Part shown: in pieces, positions 59,450 to 64,000 of the stretch
Layout: every line of letters starts with the position of its first letter
How positions within the stretch are numbered: the first letter of the stretch is position 1
Source: Panax quinquefolius
Lineage: Eukaryota; Streptophyta; Magnoliopsida; Apiales; Araliaceae
DNA length: 64,000 bases
Direction of reading: 5' to 3'
NCBI GenBank assembly: GCA_020205615.1
Contig: CM035160.1
Span: 121,227,516 to 121,291,515 of the forward strand
Position numbers and translations under genes: made by a program
The notes under the pieces: generated by a model
What the model was told of the DNA's origin: nothing
What the model saw: the letters and a program-made list of their open reading frames with translations, nothing else
Databases searched by the model: none

Positions 59450-59980
59450 TGTGACAACCGGAGAATTTAGAATATTTTTAAAATTTAATTTATTGATTTA
59501 AGGTTCAAAATTAGAACCTAGACAGAAAATAAGTGTATGCGTTTGATATTTTTAAGATAGAATTTTGAGGATTTCAAAATTTCGTGAAGGATTTAAGTGA
59601 ATTATTTAGGATTAAGTGTTTATGTGAATATGTTCTGTGTATATGTATAAAGTATGTGGTTAAGGGTCAAGGGTTGACCAGATAAACGATATCTGTAACA
59701 AACTCTAATTATATATTAAGAACGTCAACGTTCGGTTAGAAAACCCTAGCGTTTAACAAGAAACCCTAAAACTGATTCTGGAAATCTTAATTTCAGTTCC
59801 GGGAATCCGAAACCCTAATTCGATGCATGAAACCCTAAATCGGGAACTTAATGGCGTAAGTGTAAATAATTATAGGATTAATTAGGGTTAATCTTAACAA
59901 ATTGGTTACAAAACCCTAATTACGAATTTAAAACCCTAATTTGTAAATAGGGAAAAACCTAAGTGTTAATTTAATACTTT
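59450..59980 (+). mobile_element. 5' end of a family-C LTR (relative of the satellite units)
   Basis: Starts TGTGACAACCGGAGAATTTAG, a common form of Ty3/gypsy LTR start, directly inside B's integrase. From 59709 on it matches the satellite unit closely: TATATATTAAGAACGTCAACG, AACCCTAGCG.TTAACAAGAAAC, TTCCGGGAATCCGAAACCC and so on. Cut at 59980 by a CACTA element. No coding sequence. Confidence 0.75.
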
Positions 59981-59997
59981 CACTACAAAAAATAGGG

Positions 59998-60790
59998 CTT
60001 CAGTAGCAACCAATTTTCGTTGCTAAAGGTGTCAAATTTCGTTGTAAAAAGGTTTTGGCAACGACTTTAATGTTGTTGCGTCTTTCGTTGCGCAATGAGC
60101 GTTGCTAATTGTTCCGCAACGAACGGTTTTTTTTCGTTGCCAAAAATAATACATTTTTCAACGAAATTTGACTTTCGTACAGAGACATCGATCCTTTATC
60201 AACAAAATGTATTGTTGCAGAATAATTAAAATTGTGTTGCTAAAAACCCCATTTCATTGCAAAAAGCCTGCTAATTGGCAACGAAATGAACTCTTTTTTT
60301 TTGCAACGATCATGCATTTTCGTTGCAATTAACACCATTTTGCAACGACATTTTTCGTTGAGGTAAATTATGAAAATTGTTGCCTAAGCTTGCTTTCGTT
60401 GCGGAATGTAAACTTTTTAGCAACGATTTTCGTTGCTGATTACATTATTTGGCAACGACATTATGCTGAATTAGCAACGACAATGTTTGTTGCTGGTTAT
60501 TTTTCAATAGCAACGAAAGTCGTTGATTAGCAACGAGTATATGTTGTTGTTTCTTTATATGTGCAACGAAAGTTGATATGATTTGCAACGATAAAAAATG
60601 TTGCCTTTTATGTTAGTATTAGCAACAATATCATCTCCGTTGTTATTAGGTTAATTTTTCGTTGCCAAATATTATATTTTTAATGTCATTAGCAACGAAA
60701 ATTTATTGCTAAATGTATAAAAAAATTGTTGCTATATTAAAACTTGTTCAATGCTTTGGTAACGAATTATATTGTTGCCAAATCAAAATT
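59998..60790. repeat. GCAACGAAA / TTTCGTTGC subterminal repeats
   Basis: At least two dozen copies of CAACGA or TCGTTG core motifs (for example 60057, 60116, 60268, 60303, 60342, 60420, 60454, 60511, 60563, 60693 forward; 60019, 60085, 60137, 60320, 60390, 60431, 60659 reverse), mostly 15-60 bp apart. Likely transposase-binding region. Confidence 0.75.
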
Positions 60791-60985
60791 TGACATTCTT
60801 TTTGTGTACCTGACTGGCTCAATGTCCCCATAGCAAATAATGGCAAAAATACAAAAAACTAAAATATTATTAACTTAATAAAATCATCCACTACATAATC
60901 TTTCATTATCTTTACAATTAACTATCTAAAGCTACCACAATTCTTCAATCAAAGTAAATATCTACATATAGAGAGATAGTACACT
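60791..60985 (-). other. Possible 3' untranslated region (minus strand)
   Basis: AT-rich sequence downstream of the candidate terminal exon on the minus strand. No distinct signal beyond A/T-rich text. Confidence 0.25.
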
Positions 60986-61070
60986 TCATAATTTCGTCCC
61001 TTGTCTTTCGTAAACGTAGCACGAAAATTTGATACCCAGTATTGCAAGGCATGTCGTAGAACCAGTCTTC
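60986..61070 (-). CDS. Candidate terminal exon, unknown protein
   Basis: Minus strand: acceptor AAATATGCAG ends at 61071, and one frame then reads AILGIKFSCYVYERQGTKL before TGA (60988-60986). Other frames are also open over part of this stretch, so the frame is not certain. No family recognised. Confidence 0.25.
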
Positions 61071-61202
61071 CTGCATATTTGAAAATAATAGCAAGTCAAA
61101 AAAATGAAGCAAATAGGTCACCAGAGGCAAGTGCCTCTTGTGAGCAAGACAATAGAGTTGATACGTTGTACTAATATTATTAAACCAACAGACTACGCAC
61201 AA

Positions 61203-61952
61203 TATTTATTTAATGGTTGAGCATATAGAAAGATTCCAGAGTCCTTCAACTAACTAAATAAAATGCCTTAAACAAGATAACATGAAGTACATACTAGTTT
61301 GACAAACATACACAAGATGGTACCATGTGCAATGTGCATATATAAGATTACAACAACTATGACAAAGATACACATGCTCTATGTGTCCAACTTTGAAGTA
61401 ACTATTATGTGAAAAAAAACTAAATCTTCTATTACACTTGGCACACAGTTCTGTATGCCTATTTACACAGTCCTTAATTTTTTTTTGACAAACTCAAAAT
61501 TACTAAATCTGGACAAATAGCATGCAATTTGATACACAGTTGACGACAACAGGCATATTAAGTAAATCACACTGTCAAGTGAGTATACACAAAAGATTAT
61601 TAAACTAAACATCAATAAATAGAGCATAATTTAGGCTTAGAGGGCGTTCAAGAAATAGCAAGACCACACTAACAGAACAAAAAAAAAGCTGCTAGTGACA
61701 ATTCTAGAATCGTGGCTCATTAATCAATAGCAATGCACATAGAGACGTGGAAGAAACAAAACTTTAATCTATCTCCTCAGCAGATTAATCTAGTCCCTAC
61801 GTTGTATGCTCACTAGAATTTGGAAGATCTATAATGAATGTAATACAATTTTAAGCCACAGGAAAACCATACAAAACATGTAAAATGTAATGATCTCCTT
61901 ACAGAGCATTCCAGGAGATATATGAACACAGAATGACTGCAGGATTAAGATC
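61203..61952. other. Intron-like sequence, no gene seen
   Basis: AT-rich sequence without open frames of note on either strand. It lies between exon-like segments of the minus-strand gene. Confidence 0.3.
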
Positions 61953-62177
61953 TCACTGATTGTTGATTTCATCAATATTGGCATCTTCTAGAGTGTTGCA
62001 ACCCAATGCAACAGTATTAGAACAATCTGGAGTTTGGTCAGAGGATGGTTCACTCTTCTTAGCTTGTAATCCAATATACCGCACAAGATCGATCCATTGA
62101 TGCACCAAATAATAAACATAAAGTTGGATTAATATTATTTTATCCCCAAAAGAGAAAAGTTTAAAGGCTACAACTAA
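61953..62177 (-). CDS. Candidate coding segment, unknown acidic protein end
   Basis: A minus-strand frame of 74 codons plus stop without its own ATG: it opens VAFKLFSFGDKIILIQLYVY, passes DLVRYIGLQAKKSEPSSDQ and ends ALGCNTLEDANIDEINNQ then TGA (61955-61953). Composition in the second half (Ser/Asp/Glu/Asn-rich with few hydrophobics) is protein-like and unlike neighbouring AT-rich DNA. An acceptor TTGATTAG or TTGTAG lies at its upstream edge (62168-62180). Probably a 3' exon of the gene carried by the CACTA element. No homologue recognised. Confidence 0.35.
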   Translation of the reverse strand, partial: LVVAFKLFSFGDKIILIQLYVYYLVHQWIDLVRYIGLQAKKSEPSSDQTPDCSNTVALGCNTLEDANIDEINNQ

Positions 62178-62516
62178 TCAATGCCCATCCTATCAATCTA
62201 GCACAACATGAAAAAAACATTAGTTAAACACTTTATATACCTCTTTCTCCCCTTCAACAAGTACACAAACTACAATCACCTCAGCAACATAATTTAGGAC
62301 ACAGTAATTGTGTTATAGATGGAATAATATATACATATATATGTATATATAAGCTTTTATGTGTGTGTGTGTATTTATATATGTATCTCACAGTTAGTAA
62401 TAATATGTGTGCCATTGAATTCTTAACGCCATCATCTTTACCAGAAATCGAATTAATGAATCAAAAAAGGAAAAAAATAGAAAAAGTTATTTAGTAAGTA
62501 GAAGCATCTAACCTGG

Positions 62517-62632
62517 GTTCCCCAATAGGAGTTTGACTGTTCGAACGATAAAAGATAGCATATTTACGAAAAATGTTTGATCTGAAAATTGGTCTGAAAT
62601 TCGATGTTCCACTATTCCGGGAATAACCTGCA
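62517..62632 (-). CDS. Candidate internal exon, unknown protein
   Basis: Minus strand: acceptor CTTGCAATGCAG just above 62632 and a possible donor CCCAG/GTTAGA near 62517. Two frames are open; one reads GYSRNSGTSNFRPIFRSNIF and the other VIPGIVEHRISDQFSDQTFF. Neither is recognised. Confidence 0.3.
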
Positions 62633-63754
62633 TTGCAAGTGATATTATTGTTAAAGTCAAGTACATTGATAAAAGCACCAAAAATGTTAATTTTAAAATG
62701 CATCCAATAGTTAACTGCAAGAACAGTTTAAGATTGTAGCTATGACCATTGACATATAATTTTAGCATCAATAAACTATGTCACATTTCTCTCTAGAAAA
62801 GTAACCTCAGACAAGTATAACAGATGGCAAAATAAACCTCTGGCTTATCTTGGAACTTGAAAGGGGATCCAAAAAGAAGAAGACTGAAAAAGGTGAACTA
62901 TATTACTTCAAGCACTTTATGGAATAGACTAAATGAAGTAGTTGCTGTTAGTTAGCAACACTTGGCCACAACTCATGCACAAAACTACAAATCAATAAAG
63001 TAGCTATCAAGGTGTTTAATCATTTCAAAAATAAACTGGGTAGTGCTTTATATCAACAGTTGATCAAGCTCATCTTTGTAGTATTTCCCTTAAAAATGTT
63101 CTTATTAGTTGACTTTGGTTCAGTGAACCACCTTCCCATAAACCTCACAAATATGGAAGTTGTGCCACAAGTTGTTGATGTATGTCGGTTAATTTCCTAT
63201 GATTACAATGTATTATTTCATCTTTACAGGAATGACAAGAGAAGGTATTGTCATGAGTTATCAATGATTGATCTGGTTCAAAACCAAGGTAACCATATTA
63301 CATGGAAATAGAAGCTTATGTTGAGCATAAAGTACTAGCTCTCTACCCTCATGGATTACTAGTTAGCAAATAAGACCCTTATAAATCACTTATCTTATTC
63401 CCACATACTAGATGTTGGACAGGGGCATCACAAAGTTTCTCGATCCTTTAGTGCATGTCAGTCGCTAGATTATTAAATGAGGATGGTAAAATGTCACTGA
63501 ATGACCAGATATAACAGCTCATGAGCATTTCATCAACAAAATGGGTAAAAGTAAACTCCAGGAAAGCAAAACAATGATGATACCAAGATACAACAATATA
63601 TAAGAAATTTTCAAACACCAACAAACACTCTAGGAAAGAAAGATTACACTAAATAAAAAAAAGAAGATAGTGACAAGAAATATGACAAAACTAGATATTG
63701 AAAGGACAAATGCTTCACTAAATATTGGATTTTACAAAAAGAAACTTGTCATTC
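62633..63754. other. Intron-like sequence, no gene seen
   Basis: AT-rich. A 99-codon plus-strand frame at 63012-63311 shows no recognisable motif and opposes the exon-like segments, so I do not call it a gene. Confidence 0.3.
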
Positions 63755-63758
63755 TTAC

Positions 63759-63880
63759 AAAAGAGGCCATAAATCAATTATTCCGGATGAAACATGTTCG
63801 GTGGCTTCCAACTTCTTGTTATTTGAGGAACCATTGGAGTGCATATGACTTGGTCCTTGAGTAACTTCTTCGAGATGGTT
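63759..63880 (-). CDS. Candidate internal exon with consensus donor site
   Basis: Minus strand: an open frame (NHLEEVTQGPSHMHSNGSSN, then KKLEATEHVSSGIIDLWPL) ends exactly where GTAAGA (63758-63753) forms a strong 5' splice site. Without splicing the frame stops at once. Hydrophilic, Ser/Asn/Glu-rich. Acceptor candidates (CTCGAAG, CTTTCCAG) lie at 63866-63915. Identity unknown. Confidence 0.4.
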
Positions 63881-64000
63881 TTACAAGGTCAAAATGCACC
63901 TCACTGGAAAGTTAATGCAATGGATAAGACCTGTTCTGCAATATTCCAGGAAACAAATCAAACAATGAAGAACTACTGAGACCCAAGAGAAACACTCGGA

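Larger units (their letters stand above)
59981..64000 (-). mobile_element. Second CACTA element, left end only
   Basis: Starts CACTACAAAAAATAGGGC, typical of CACTA termini, after the likely 3-bp target TTT. The first ~800 bp are packed with GCAACGAAA/TTTCGTTGC motifs in both orientations. No closing TTGTAGTG was found up to 64000, so the other end lies beyond the window. Exon-like segments on the minus strand (60986-63880) are consistent with a transposon or captured gene whose 3' end is near this terminus. Confidence 0.7.

Noticed and set aside
63012..63311. A 99-codon plus-strand frame in the second CACTA element
   Set aside because: No recognisable motif, and it opposes the strand that carries splice-flanked exon candidates.

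Overview
The window is non-genic, AT-rich nuclear DNA of a flowering plant. The evidence is chromovirus-type Ty3/gypsy and Ty1/copia retrotransposons, CACTA (En/Spm) transposons with 3-bp target duplications, initiator-Met-tRNA primer sites next to LTR ends, and CCCTAAA (plant telomere-type) motifs. I see no intact host gene, rRNA, tRNA or CRISPR. The species cannot be named from this sequence.

Layout. (1) 1-22502: a head-to-tail array of seven ~2.6-kb units. They share ordered modules with the long LTRs further right, so the array is best read as a macrosatellite made of truncated Ty3/gypsy LTRs (family C). Unit 6 is split by a complete 4.4-kb CACTA element (13608-18021, 3-bp duplication AAT). 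(2) 22503-28939: a partial unit, a CCCTAAA-rich patch, degenerate ~200-bp repeats, the 3' part of an old LTR with a primer site at 26185, and decayed internal sequence including a minus-strand coding remnant. (3) 28940-59449: nested Ty3/gypsy elements. Element A (LTR 28940-31511, truncated gag) is interrupted by element B (LTR 32220-35335). B is itself interrupted by a complete Ty1/copia element (35990-45202, duplication AAGAG) and by a complete chromovirus A' (46781-56739, duplication CGTAG). B's coding parts are therefore spread over 35514-59449. (4) 59450-59980: the first ~530 bp of a family-C LTR inserted into B's integrase, which links the array to a real LTR start. (5) 59981-64000: the left end of a second CACTA element with dense GCAACGAAA subterminal repeats, followed by minus-strand exon-like segments of a gene that runs off the window.

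How it works together: most of the elements would use the standard LTR-retrotransposon cycle (TATA-driven LTR transcription, tRNA-primed reverse transcription, integration), but every gag-pol here is broken by stops or frameshifts. Many differences between repeat copies are small scrambled patches at CG and CAG/CTG sites inside otherwise near-identical AT-rich sequence. Part of the decay may therefore be long-read consensus error at methylated cytosines rather than biology.
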